From an uncultured bacterium (lineage in GTDB: Bacteria > Bacillota > Negativicutes > Veillonellales > Veillonellaceae), in the NCBI GenBank assembly GCA_905214495.1, contig CAJMLW010000019.1, forward strand, positions 1 to 31,669: a stretch of 31,669 nt of DNA, written 5' to 3'. The position numbers were made by a program, and so were the translations under genes. The notes beneath the pieces are model-generated. The model did not search any database, was not told the origin of the DNA, and worked only from the letters and a program-made list of their open reading frames with translations. Position 1 is the stretch's first letter; each line of letters begins with the position of its first letter. This document shows positions 24,435 to 31,669 of this stretch, piece after piece.

Positions 24435-24466
24435 CAGACATAATTTAACTAAATCTTATGAACTAG

Positions 24467-24504
24467 AAAAGTCCTCCACAATTATCTGATTATGGAGGAC
24501 TTTT
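24467..24504. terminator. Bidirectional terminator between the thioesterase and ilvE
   Basis: AAAAGTCCTCCA (24467-24478) and TGGAGGACTTTT (24493-24504) are a perfect 12-bp inverted repeat with a 14-nt loop, with A and T runs on the two sides. It serves the convergent genes 24042-24434 (+) and ilvE (-). Confidence 0.9.
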
Positions 24505-24537
24505 TACATTCTATATTTTCTTATATCATGTAAATAA

Positions 24538-25560
24538 TTAGCAAATCTTAACTACCCAACCTTCAGGAGCTTCGATTTCGCCATGTTGGATACCAAGTAA
24601 TGTATCGTATAATTTTTTAGTAATAGGACCCATATCATCCATACCAGCTGGAACCATAATAGAACCTTCTGGAGTATCAATTTGACCTACTGGAGAAATA
24701 ACTGCAGCTGTACCGCATAGACCCATTTCAGCAAAGTCTTTTAATTCATCTTTGTGAACTGGACGATATTCTACTTTCATACCAAGATAATGTTCTGCTA
24801 CATACATCAAGGAACGACGCGTAATGGATGGCAAGATACTATCAGATTTAGGTGTTACCAAAGTCCCATCTTTTGTAATAAAGATGAAGTTAGCGCCACC
24901 AGTTTCTTCAACATGTGTACGAGTAGCCGCATCAAGATACATATTTTCAGCATATCCTTTTGCATGTGCATCAGTGATAGCGTACAAGCTCATTGCATAG
25001 TTAAGACCAGCTTTTATGTGACCAGTACCATGAGGAGCTGCACGGTCAAAATCAGTAATGCGGATTTTGATTGGTTTTGCGCCGCCTTTAAAGTAAGGAC
25101 CTACTGGTGTGGTAAACACGCGGAATTGATATTCGTCAGCAGGTTTTACACCGATAACGGAATTTGTACCCATCATATAAGGACGAATATATAGGCTTGC
25201 ACCATGACCATATGGAGGTACAAAGTCTTTATTCGCTTTTACAACTTCTTTAACCGCTTCAATGAAACGGCCTTCAGGTAGTGTAGGCATTACAAGACGT
25301 TCACAAGATTGATTCAAACGTTCTGCATTAAGATCTGGACGGAAACATACAATGTGACCATCTTTAGTGTAATATGCTTTTAAACCTTCGAATACAGTTT
25401 GTGCATATTGGAATACACCTGCACATTCATTAAGAGTGACGTTAGCATCTGTAATTAGACCACCTTCGTCCCATTTACCATCTTTATATGTAGTCAAATA
25501 ACGATAATCGGTTTCTACATAACCAAAACCGAGATTATCCCAATCAATATTCTTACTCAT
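24538..25560 (-). CDS. ilvE: Branched-chain amino acid aminotransferase
   Basis: Last step of leucine, isoleucine and valine synthesis (and first of their breakdown), 2-oxoglutarate dependent, cytosolic. Fold type IV PLP enzyme of 341 residues. The start at 25560 (MSKNIDWDNLGFGY) has GGAGG 8 nt upstream. Lys183 in GTGHIKAGLNYA is the PLP lysine; VFQYAQTVFEGLKAY, FRPDLNAERLNQSCERL and VEETGGANFIF are typical of the large (BCAT2-like) IlvE class. It is a single gene between a promoter and a bidirectional terminator. No T-box-like leader fits in the short upstream gap. Confidence 0.93.
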   Translation of the reverse strand: MSKNIDWDNLGFGYVETDYRYLTTYKDGKWDEGGLITDANVTLNECAGVFQYAQTVFEGLKAYYTKDGHIVCFRPDLNAERLNQSCERLVMPTLPEGRFIEAVKEVVKANKDFVPPYGHGASLYIRPYMMGTNSVIGVKPADEYQFRVFTTPVGPYFKGGAKPIKIRITDFDRAAPHGTGHIKAGLNYAMSLYAITDAHAKGYAENMYLDAATRTHVEETGGANFIFITKDGTLVTPKSDSILPSITRRSLMYVAEHYLGMKVEYRPVHKDELKDFAEMGLCGTAAVISPVGQIDTPEGSIMVPAGMDDMGPITKKLYDTLLGIQHGEIEAPEGWVVKIC

Positions 25561-25593
25561 AACAATGACCTCCATGCATATTAATATACTAAT

Positions 25594-25622
25594 AATCTTA
25601 ACACTATAAGTAAGTTATTTCA
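25594..25622 (-). promoter_or_regulatory. Promoter of ilvE
   Basis: Minus-strand -35 TTGAAA, 17-bp spacer, -10 TAAGAT, roughly 35-60 bp before the ilvE start. The -35 is one base from consensus; the -10 has two mismatches. Confidence 0.5.
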
Positions 25623-25657
25623 ACACATTCTATAGAGCCTATTAAGAAGATTTATAT

Positions 25658-25680
25658 TATAATTATCTTAAGATATATCT
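25658..25680 (+). promoter_or_regulatory. -10 box and overlapping palindromes upstream of the FAH-family gene
   Basis: TATAAT at 25658-25663 on the plus strand has no good -35. It abuts the palindrome TATCTTAAGATA (25664-25675), which overlaps a second palindrome AGATATATCT (25671-25680). Palindromes right at the expected transcription start look like an operator; the binding protein is unknown. Confidence 0.35.
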
Positions 25681-25703
25681 AATTATATAAGGAGGTATCT
25701 CTT

Positions 25704-26369
25704 ATGAAAGCAACTACTAAACATGAACTAATCTCTAATCCTAGAAATATCATCTGTATCGGTTTAAACTATGCGGACCATATAGAGGAAACTAGTCTAT
25801 CTACACATGATTTTCCAGAAATCTTTATGAAAACGTCTAATGCATTAGCCTCACATCAAGATACAGTTCATATTCAGGACGAAAACCTTCATTATGATTA
25901 CGAAGGGGAACTGGTTATCATCATTGGCAAGTCTGGTAAAAATATTTCTCAGGAACACGCTAAAGAACATATTTTAGGTTATACTGTGGGTAATGATGTA
26001 TCGGCACGGACCTTACAATTTAGAGGTACACAATGGATTCTAGGTAAATCACTAGATAACTTTGCCCCTATTGGTCCTGTTATCGTATCACCCGACGATT
26101 TTGATTTTGAAAATGCTACCATTACCACAACAGTAAATGGTGAGGTGCGTCAACAGTCAAAATTACAAAAAATGATGTTTAAGCCGGACGCAATTATTGA
26201 ATTTATATCTCAGTATATTACACTACAAGAAGGTGATATCATCTTTACCGGTACACCAAGTGGTGTTGTACTCGGTAAAAATGAATCAAAATATGGATGG
26301 CTAACATCTGGTGATACTGTGTCAATTACAATTAGTGGTATTGGTACATTAGAAAATAAATTTATATAA
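25704..26369 (+). CDS. Fumarylacetoacetate hydrolase (FAH) family protein
   Basis: 221 residues, the short single-domain form of the family. Glu67 and Glu69 (DYEGELVIIIGK) and Asp98 (GYTVGNDVSAR) are the divalent-metal ligands; NIICIGLNYADHIEE is the usual N-terminal motif, and GKSLDNFAPIGPVIV and FTGTPSGVVLGK complete the active site. Members act as acylpyruvases, oxaloacetate decarboxylases or tautomerases, or 2-keto-4-pentenoate hydratases. Oxaloacetate metabolism would fit the nearby biology, but this is speculation. The ATG is preceded by AAGGAGG. It is divergent from ilvE and convergent with ogt. Confidence 0.87.
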   Translation: MKATTKHELISNPRNIICIGLNYADHIEETSLSTHDFPEIFMKTSNALASHQDTVHIQDENLHYDYEGELVIIIGKSGKNISQEHAKEHILGYTVGNDVSARTLQFRGTQWILGKSLDNFAPIGPVIVSPDDFDFENATITTTVNGEVRQQSKLQKMMFKPDAIIEFISQYITLQEGDIIFTGTPSGVVLGKNESKYGWLTSGDTVSITISGIGTLENKFI

Positions 26370-26384
26370 CTAACTTGAAATAAA

Positions 26385-26432
26385 AAAAGAGATTACTCTG
26401 GCGTATACAATCACCCAAGAGTAATCTCTTTT
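26385..26432. terminator. Bidirectional terminator between the FAH-family gene and ogt
   Basis: AAAAGAGATTACTCT (26385-26399) and AGAGTAATCTCTTTT (26418-26432) form a perfect 15-bp inverted repeat with an 18-nt loop between two convergent genes. Confidence 0.9.
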
Positions 26433-26486
26433 ATATTATCTCATTATTATATTAGTTCAATGTATAACACCAATACACATAGAGTT

Positions 26487-26984
26487 CTATTTATGTTTCG
26501 ATTCAAGATCTAGCAAATATTTCTTACGTTCAATACCACCTGCATATCCTGTCAATTTACCATTACTACCGATAACGCGATGACACGGAACAATGATAGA
26601 TATAGGATTATGTCCTACAGCACCTCCTACAGCTTGAGCAGACATTTTATCTTTACCTTGCTTTTCAGCTATTTGTTTACCAATATCCCCATAGGTTGTA
26701 GTTTGCCCATAAGGTATAGTTTGCAATAAAGACCATACAAACTTACGGAATTCTGTTCCTTCAAGTTGTATTGGTGGTGTAATAAAAGGTTTTTGACCTT
26801 TAAAATATTGATCTAGCCACGTAATAGTCACTTCAAAAGGGCCGGTTTTTTGTTCAATATACTCCGCATCATCATAAGTAGGCGCATGAGCTTCATCAAC
26901 GAAAAATAAATCTGTTAAATACGTTAATGTACCAAACATTATCATCGTTCCTAACGGACTTTCATAGGTGTATTTATAATTCAT
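26487..26984 (-). CDS. ogt: Methylated-DNA--protein-cysteine methyltransferase
   Basis: A suicide repair protein that moves the methyl group from O6-methylguanine (or O4-methylthymine) in DNA to its own cysteine. 165 residues: an N-terminal Ada-like subdomain, then the DNA-binding/active-site domain with the acceptor Cys134 in IVPCHRVIGSNG and Tyr98 in TTTYGDIG. The recognition helix reads SAQAVGGAVGHNP; the Arg found at the Gln position in the human protein (ARAVGG) is absent here. It is a single gene converging on the FAH-family gene. Confidence 0.95.
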   Translation of the reverse strand: MNYKYTYESPLGTMIMFGTLTYLTDLFFVDEAHAPTYDDAEYIEQKTGPFEVTITWLDQYFKGQKPFITPPIQLEGTEFRKFVWSLLQTIPYGQTTTYGDIGKQIAEKQGKDKMSAQAVGGAVGHNPISIIVPCHRVIGSNGKLTGYAGGIERKKYLLDLESKHK

Positions 26985-27086
26985 AGTACATTAACTCCTT
27001 ATTAAACTAACAAATCATTCATAACCTTTTGTATGTCATTATTAAATGATACAGTATTTTCATGAATTTCAAAAGTAGTATATTAT

Positions 27087-27866
27087 TTATCCCAATAATT
27101 TGTTGTAGATGTCATAATCTATATCCTTAAACACATTAAATACCACTTGTATTTTACTATTTGTTTCTTTTAAATATGTTCGTACCGTATCTATGGCAAT
27201 CTGTGCTGCTTCTTCATTAGGGAATCTAAACTCACCAGTAGAAATACAACAGAATGCAATGGAGTGTAAGTTATAAGCATTAGCTAACTTTAAACAGGAT
27301 TCATAGCAAGAAGCTAATTCAATTCTTTCCTTATCTGTTACACTTTCATAAATAATAGGACCTACCGTATGAAGTACATGTTTTGCGGGCAAATTATACC
27401 CATAGGTCATACGAGCTACACCTGTTTTCTCTGGCATGTCTAAATACTCTATCATTCTTTCACATTCCATACGAAGTTCAATACCTGCAAAGGTATGAAT
27501 GGCATTATCGATACACTTATGATGGGGAGCAAAACATCCGAGCAATTTATTATTGGCTGCATTTACAATAGCATCTACAGATAATCGAGTAATATCTCCT
27601 TGCCACAGATAAATCTGAGGTTCTCGCTCTTCCATATCACTAATCGTTACGATTCCCTTTTCATGGGCCAATATATTTAAATATTCAGACTCTATCTTCA
27701 TCCATTCAAGAGGCATTCCACCAGCAGGGCGAATATTACATAAAGATCTAAAGAGAGTAAATTGCTCTTCTTCATTCATAGGGATATCTATATGTTCGTT
27801 ATGCTTCTCTTTGTATTCTGCTACTAAGCCTTCCACCAAATAGCGTAACCGTTTTTGCTGTGTCAT
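27087..27866 (-). CDS. Zinc-dependent macrodomain protein-ADP-ribose hydrolase
   Basis: Removes ADP-ribose from modified proteins. 259 residues: an N-terminal helical part of about 85 residues, then a macrodomain (WQGDITRLSVDAIVNAANNKLLG, about 88-110). The loop GCFAPHHKC supplies Cys111, His116 and Cys118, the zinc ligands of the Zn-macro group, followed by IDNAIHTFAG. STGEFRFPN near 209-217 is the second phosphate loop. In staphylococci and streptococci such enzymes sit with a sirtuin (SirTM) and a lipoylated GcvH-like target; neither is present here. A short palindrome, GTATAGACTATAC (27882-27894), lies just upstream of the ribosome site. Confidence 0.88.
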   Translation of the reverse strand: MTQQKRLRYLVEGLVAEYKEKHNEHIDIPMNEEEQFTLFRSLCNIRPAGGMPLEWMKIESEYLNILAHEKGIVTISDMEEREPQIYLWQGDITRLSVDAIVNAANNKLLGCFAPHHKCIDNAIHTFAGIELRMECERMIEYLDMPEKTGVARMTYGYNLPAKHVLHTVGPIIYESVTDKERIELASCYESCLKLANAYNLHSIAFCCISTGEFRFPNEEAAQIAIDTVRTYLKETNSKIQVVFNVFKDIDYDIYNKLLG

Positions 27867-27912
27867 ATGTAACTCCTTTTAGTATAGACTATACGTTCAC
27901 CTATTATGTAAC

Positions 27913-27951
27913 AAAAAACTGCCGGCACATACATATGCATATGCTAGCAGT
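27913..27951 (-). terminator. Terminator after the exported ABM-domain gene
   Basis: On the minus strand ACTGC pairs with GCAGT, then after a 2x2 internal loop GCATAT pairs with ATGTGC (one G-U), followed by TTTTTTG. It lies 28 bp after the stop codon. Confidence 0.75.
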
Positions 27952-27979
27952 AACTTTACTGTTTATAATATATCAAAAG

Positions 27980-28747
27980 TTATGGTCTTACAAAATCTTG
28001 ACCACCATGATTGACCAAGATATCCCCATCTAATACTTTTGTGGTAACGTTTTGTAGGCTACCTCGAATTTGGCTCATCATGAAACGATATCCCGGACTA
28101 TTTACATGTTTATTGAAAGCTGATTCATCGCTATAAATTTGAATTACATACCAGTGAGTTTTATTATTTCTTTCACGTAATACATAACCTGCCTTATAAC
28201 CCGCATCATCACGAACGGCACGGTCAATATCTAATTGATATTGTTTTTGTACTGTATCAACTTCATTACCATCTACTGTAAACTCTGTTAAGGTCACAAC
28301 AGATTGACCATCGTTAATCAAAGATAACGCATTTGGTTTCTCAATCAATAACAAAGGCTGTACATCATACAATTTACGATTTGTCAGTTTAGAACCAACC
28401 TCGTTAATATAGTTTTGGAAATGCTCGGATTTGCGGTGTGTTTCTAAGGCAGCTGTATCTTTATATACCTCCACTACGTATGATTCAGATGGATTACCTT
28501 TTACATGAGCCACATTCATAGATAATGTATTAGGCTCGTTAGCCATAGAGGCTGTTAAATTCTGAACACCTGCAGTATTATACGCACCTTGTAATTCGTT
28601 CGGTACTTGGAAACGATACAAACCTACAATAGGTGCTGTATCTACTTGTTCTTGTTTATCAAACGTGAATGCTGCTAACGATGTACTCACACCTAATATG
28701 GCAATAGCTGAAGTTAAGACAATACGTTTTAATAATTTTCTATTCAT
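27980..28747 (-). CDS. Exported protein with two ABM-like (dimeric alpha/beta barrel) domains
   Basis: 255 residues. The N-terminus is a Sec signal peptide (Arg/Lys-rich start, hydrophobic 9-24, probable cleavage after SLA or SLAA near 25-26), with no lipobox Cys. The mature part holds two related domains. Domain 1 (about 41-140) has YVVEVYKDTAALETHRKSEHF with His104; domain 2 (about 150-245) has YVIQIYSDESAFNKHVNSPGY with His214. This pattern, strand then Asp-x-x-Ala-x-x-x-His then helix, is that of antibiotic-biosynthesis-monooxygenase (YgiN/LsrG-like) domains, which are normally cytosolic. No further motif shows a substrate. It starts 13 nt after the prolyl-tRNA editing gene, so it is probably co-transcribed. 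Confidence 0.75.
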   Translation of the reverse strand: MNRKLLKRIVLTSAIAILGVSTSLAAFTFDKQEQVDTAPIVGLYRFQVPNELQGAYNTAGVQNLTASMANEPNTLSMNVAHVKGNPSESYVVEVYKDTAALETHRKSEHFQNYINEVGSKLTNRKLYDVQPLLLIEKPNALSLINDGQSVVTLTEFTVDGNEVDTVQKQYQLDIDRAVRDDAGYKAGYVLRERNNKTHWYVIQIYSDESAFNKHVNSPGYRFMMSQIRGSLQNVTTKVLDGDILVNHGGQDFVRP

Positions 28748-28760
28748 AAAGACTCCTATA

Positions 28761-29246
28761 TTACAATGTTATATATTCTACTATTGTACCATGCTCCTCT
28801 ATAAGTTTAACAAGGTCTCTTCCTTGTAACCACACGGTCGCATCATTTTGATTTGGATGGATACCAATGAGATTATCCTTATAATCCGCATCAATATAAT
28901 AATGCACTCTGTGTTCTTTATCATTTAGTAAGCAGAATGGAGATACATGACCTGGTTTAATCTTTAGTATATCCCATAATTCTTCTTCAGAACCAAAGGA
29001 AATCTTTTTAAGATTGTGGTCCTTACGGAATTGTTTTAAATCCACACGCTTTGAACCACGAACGGTAATTAAATAGTAATGCTCCCGCTTATGGTCTCGG
29101 ATAAATAAATTCTTCGCATCCCATTCTGGATATGGCAGTTCTACATCTGGTTTATCGTCCATACTAAATAGCGGTGCGTGATCCGTAACTTCAAAATCGA
29201 TATGATGGTCACGCAAACAATCATATACGCCTTGTTTATCTAACAT
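28761..29246 (-). CDS. Prolyl-tRNA editing protein (PrdX/ProXp-ala, YbaK domain)
   Basis: A trans-editing deacylase that removes wrongly attached alanine (or a similar residue) from tRNA-Pro. 161 residues covering a single YbaK/EbsC domain. Recognisable stretches are FEVTDHAPLFSMDD, DAKNLFIRDHKREHYYLITV with the conserved Lys near 45, and KPGHVSPFCLLND. The family match is strong; the exact amino acid edited is inferred. It is cytosolic and sits upstream of the exported ABM-domain gene, with no functional link that I can see. Confidence 0.88.
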   Translation of the reverse strand: MLDKQGVYDCLRDHHIDFEVTDHAPLFSMDDKPDVELPYPEWDAKNLFIRDHKREHYYLITVRGSKRVDLKQFRKDHNLKKISFGSEEELWDILKIKPGHVSPFCLLNDKEHRVHYYIDADYKDNLIGIHPNQNDATVWLQGRDLVKLIEEHGTIVEYITL

Positions 29247-29307
29247 GTAATACCTCTAATACATATATTGTTAGTGAAAGTAGCACTTATATGCTATATC
29301 ACTACAT

Positions 29308-30330
29308 TTATTCTGGAACTTTATAGGTCCCATCAAATACAAATAATTCAGGATGCGCATGTACGAATGTGTCTTCATAGATTCCATCATATTCATATAC
29401 TACATCATCTTTTTTATCAAGGAAATCGAACAGTTCATCCTCATTTTCCCAATCTTTTAAAATGTTCCATCGTTCTTCCCTATCAAATGGTACGGAACCG
29501 CCAAAGTACTCGATGACAGTTTGTAAGTTATCTGCTAGTTCATCCATCTTAAAGAGACGTAAACCGGCTAGAGCATCTTCCCATACAATACCGGTAGAGT
29601 TATAGAAGAATTGATGATGACCACCATTATTAACCTCTGCGAAGTACCAAGATATAGCATTAAGATAGCGTTGCTCTAAGGTGAAAGGTTTTGCGGATTC
29701 TATATAATCATCATAAGATCCATATATATTGATGGTCCAATACATGGGTTCATTAATGGTCCATACATCATCGGTAGCTTGTATCTCTTCGACAGTGATT
29801 GTCCGATGACGAGGTACACCTTTACGTTTCTTCTTTTTCTCTGCTACGTATTCATTATAGGCTGCACATAAATCAGGATAATCAGCTTCACATGTTTCAA
29901 AATCTATTCCCAAATAGCACATATCAATGACTTCAAAACAATACGATTTTATATCATCTAGTTTAGCTTCCGTAGCTAAACGTACACCTTTATCTACTAA
30001 TCTTAGCATCTGTTGCATAGTATTCGATGTGTACCCGTCACTATTATCCAAGACAAGGGCTCCATACGCATAGGCACAGCGATAATACCACACCGCATCA
30101 CGATACTCTTCATCAATAGATTCTAATACCTTAATAGCCTCTTTTTCATTGCTACTATTGTTATAAGCTCTACCAAGCTCACCTAATAGAGGTACGGATA
30201 AATTTTCCATGCCCACATCAGTTAATATATTAATAATAGTATCTACATTCCCAGAATTATTAAGCTCTTTAATGGTTTGTAATTGCTCCGCATCAGAAAA
30301 TGCTTTAAATTGTTCAACCGTTAATCCCAT
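29308..30330 (-). CDS. Helical-repeat protein with C-terminal DMP19/DUF4375-like domain
   Basis: 340 residues. The start at 30330 (MGLTVEQFKAFSD) follows AGGA by about 9 nt; an ATG at 30348 has no such site. Residues 1 to about 165 form a TPR-like helical module (LGELGRAYNNSSNEKEAI, WYYRCAYAYGAL). It is shared with the next gene upstream (30387-31669) but not with anything else here. After a basic linker (KKKKRKG) comes a domain resembling DMP19/DUF4375: EQRYLNAISWYFAEVNNGGH, FYNSTG, ALAGLRLFKMDELADNL. The founding Neisseria DMP19 is an acidic DNA-mimic that binds a repressor. Function here is unknown. The acidic C-terminus (DWENEDELFDFLDKKDD) would suit a binding or mimic role. Confidence 0.75.
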   Translation of the reverse strand: MGLTVEQFKAFSDAEQLQTIKELNNSGNVDTIINILTDVGMENLSVPLLGELGRAYNNSSNEKEAIKVLESIDEEYRDAVWYYRCAYAYGALVLDNSDGYTSNTMQQMLRLVDKGVRLATEAKLDDIKSYCFEVIDMCYLGIDFETCEADYPDLCAAYNEYVAEKKKKRKGVPRHRTITVEEIQATDDVWTINEPMYWTINIYGSYDDYIESAKPFTLEQRYLNAISWYFAEVNNGGHHQFFYNSTGIVWEDALAGLRLFKMDELADNLQTVIEYFGGSVPFDREERWNILKDWENEDELFDFLDKKDDVVYEYDGIYEDTFVHAHPELFVFDGTYKVPE

Positions 30331-30386
30331 TATGTCACATCCTGTCATATTTCATATATAGTCTTAAAATAAACATTATCTAGAAA

Positions 30387-31669
30387 CTAGCTACCACAAA
30401 CAATATAGAATACAGGTATACCGTCTTCGTTATCTATGAGACCATACCCTTCACATTCATGTCCTTCGTATTCGATGCCTTCAAAGAATACATGATCGCC
30501 CAATTCTTTATTGGCCATCAAATTGTGCAATTTAAAGAGTAATTCTTCTCTAGTAAAATATGTACCATTATCCGCAACAAGATGAGCCATAATTTCTACT
30601 TGCCACATGCCATCTTCTTTATCTTCTTCGAATAACTCTTCATCGGTAACACGTTCATTATCAAAAAGTTGGTCTTCACTTTCAATCCAAGCTTCATAGG
30701 TTACTAAAATTTCAGGTTCTTCTAATCTATCATCGTCATCTGCTTGATCATCATCTACATATTTTTCTACAATTTTATTATATTCTTTTGAAAACTCATC
30801 TCTACTATATGTATGTTTGTTAAATATCCAATGCACTGTATCATATGTAGGATAGTTATCTTCTTCGTATTCATTAACATCTTCAATCTGTTTATCTTCT
30901 GTAGTCTCTTTACTATTTTTCTTATCAAAGAGATTCTTAATGGTTTCAAATATCACAGGATAATCCTCCTTATACTCTTTTGGCTTGATTTGAGTTAATA
31001 GGTATTTTACAACTTCACAACACCAACCAAGTTGTTTATCTAAATGGGCTTCTTTCGTCATTTTTATGCCCGTTTCTATTAATTGTAATGCCTTCTGTAC
31101 ATGTTCAGATTCATAGCTTTTACCATACCCTAGCATCCCATGAGCATAGCCACAACGATAATACCAAGACCAATCGCGATGTGCCTCATCGATACGTTCA
31201 AATAAATCAATAGCCTCTGCTGCGCGGCCATTATTGTTATACATACGTCCTAAGGCGCTTAACAATATAGGCGACAAATTATCAATGCCTATGTTAGTTA
31301 ATAACTCCATCGCACGCTTGATATCGATGTCCTCTTGTTCATTAAGGAGCTTAACCTTTTCTGTATCACTTAATTCTTGAAACTCTTCATCCGTAATTTC
31401 TTCTATACTGAAATATAAGTTCTTAATAAAATCACTAAAATTATCTGCTAACGGAGTAATTGAGTAATCACATTCTTGATCTACACGTACAACCTTAGGC
31501 TCACCGGTAGGACCACACTCACGATAATCGAGGAAAATCATGTCGTGACCGTCGGAAATTGTATCGGCTACAACGATACCGATAGGGGGATATTTTACTT
31601 TTGAAATCCAAAACTCATTACCCATCTCACCTAAAAGAGAGTATTTTTTATCTCTATCGATGCCATATA
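30387..31669 (-). CDS. SUKH (SMI1/KNR4)-like / helical-repeat mosaic protein, 5' end outside window
   Basis: The reading frame stays open to the window edge: codons before the Met at 31625 read YGIDRDKKYSLLGE, so that Met is probably internal and at least 426 residues are present. Residues following it (IGIVVADTISDGHD, IFLDYRECG, GEPKVVRVDQE, ADNFSDFI) match the C-terminal half of SUKH-superfamily domains, many of which are immunity proteins against polymorphic toxins. Next comes the same TPR-like module as in the downstream gene (LLTNIGIDNLS, LGRMYNNNGRAAEAIDLFERI, WYYRCGYAHG), then an acidic linker. The last 60 or so residues (YFTREELLFKLHNLMANK, GIPVFYIVCGS) I do not recognise. It is followed after 56 nt by the DMP19-like gene. 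Confidence 0.72.
   Translation of the reverse strand, partial: YGIDRDKKYSLLGEMGNEFWISKVKYPPIGIVVADTISDGHDMIFLDYRECGPTGEPKVVRVDQECDYSITPLADNFSDFIKNLYFSIEEITDEEFQELSDTEKVKLLNEQEDIDIKRAMELLTNIGIDNLSPILLSALGRMYNNNGRAAEAIDLFERIDEAHRDWSWYYRCGYAHGMLGYGKSYESEHVQKALQLIETGIKMTKEAHLDKQLGWCCEVVKYLLTQIKPKEYKEDYPVIFETIKNLFDKKNSKETTEDKQIEDVNEYEEDNYPTYDTVHWIFNKHTYSRDEFSKEYNKIVEKYVDDDQADDDDRLEEPEILVTYEAWIESEDQLFDNERVTDEELFEEDKEDGMWQVEIMAHLVADNGTYFTREELLFKLHNLMANKELGDHVFFEGIEYEGHECEGYGLIDNEDGIPVFYIVCGS

Noticed and set aside
25561..25703. T-box or leucine/isoleucine attenuator upstream of ilvE
   Set aside because: The gap is only 143 bp, shared by two divergent promoters, with no T-box-like sequence, leader peptide or terminator-antiterminator pair.
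29268..29306. Imperfect GTAG...CTAC repeat after the DMP19-like gene as a terminator
   Set aside because: Only four good pairs plus wobbles, and no T-run; too weak to call.
1..31669. Search for CRISPR arrays, tRNA or rRNA genes, insertion sequences, prophage or integrase genes
   Set aside because: No regularly spaced repeats, no tRNA-like cloverleaf or rRNA sequence and no transposase or integrase motifs were seen by eye.

Overview
The window looks like chromosome from a diderm Firmicute of the Negativicutes, most likely Veillonella or a close relative. The DNA is AT-rich with strong AGGAGG-type ribosome binding sites. It carries a complete Gram-negative heptose/LPS inner-core pathway next to Firmicute-style genes (NrdR, single-chain pyruvate carboxylase, TrpXYZ-type ABC transporter). 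The genus is an inference. The class rests on the combination of LPS heptose genes with Firmicute gene types. Nearly everything is transcribed from the minus strand; only two genes (24042-24434 and 25704-26369) are on the plus strand.

Layout, low to high coordinates. (1) 1-35: the first codons of a minus-strand gene, probably ribosomal protein S15, with a good promoter and a foldable leader. (2) 222-3896: ABC importer operon with two tandem lipoprotein binding proteins, a permease and an ATPase, of the family linked to aromatic amino acids, ending in a terminator. (3) 4030-14000: one long minus-strand gene run, nrdR - M19 dipeptidase - gmhA - hldE - hldD - gmhB - waaC - waaF - DEDDh exonuclease with zinc ribbon - M18 aminopeptidase - small unknown protein. 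It makes ADP-L-glycero-D-manno-heptose from sedoheptulose 7-phosphate and adds the first two heptoses to lipid A/Kdo. Every gap longer than 40 nt in this run holds an inverted repeat. (4) 14211-17657: pyruvate carboxylase, feeding oxaloacetate to the malate-fumarate-succinate branch. (5) 17951-20785: a second M18 aminopeptidase and a DASS-type dicarboxylate transporter. (6) 20878-23870: Mrp/NBP35 Fe-S carrier ATPase, class I/II aminotransferase, VTT-domain membrane protein. (7) 24042-26984: FlK-like thioesterase (+), branched-chain aminotransferase (-), FAH-family hydrolase (+) and O6-methylguanine methyltransferase (-), arranged as convergent and divergent pairs separated by two strong bidirectional terminators. 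(8) 27087-29246: zinc-type macrodomain ADP-ribosyl hydrolase, an exported protein with two ABM-like domains, and a prolyl-tRNA editing protein. (9) 29308-31669: two mosaic proteins sharing an approximately 160-residue helical module, one joined to a DMP19/DUF4375-like domain, the other to a SUKH (SMI1/KNR4)-like domain and running off the window.

Most of the window is ordinary core chromosome. The parts most worth a second look are the SUKH/DMP19 mosaic pair at the right end, the hairpins in all the longer gaps of the heptose operon, the tandem binding proteins with a nearly identical internal DNA stretch, the exported twin-ABM protein, the macrodomain gene with no sirtuin partner in view, and the putative S15 leader.
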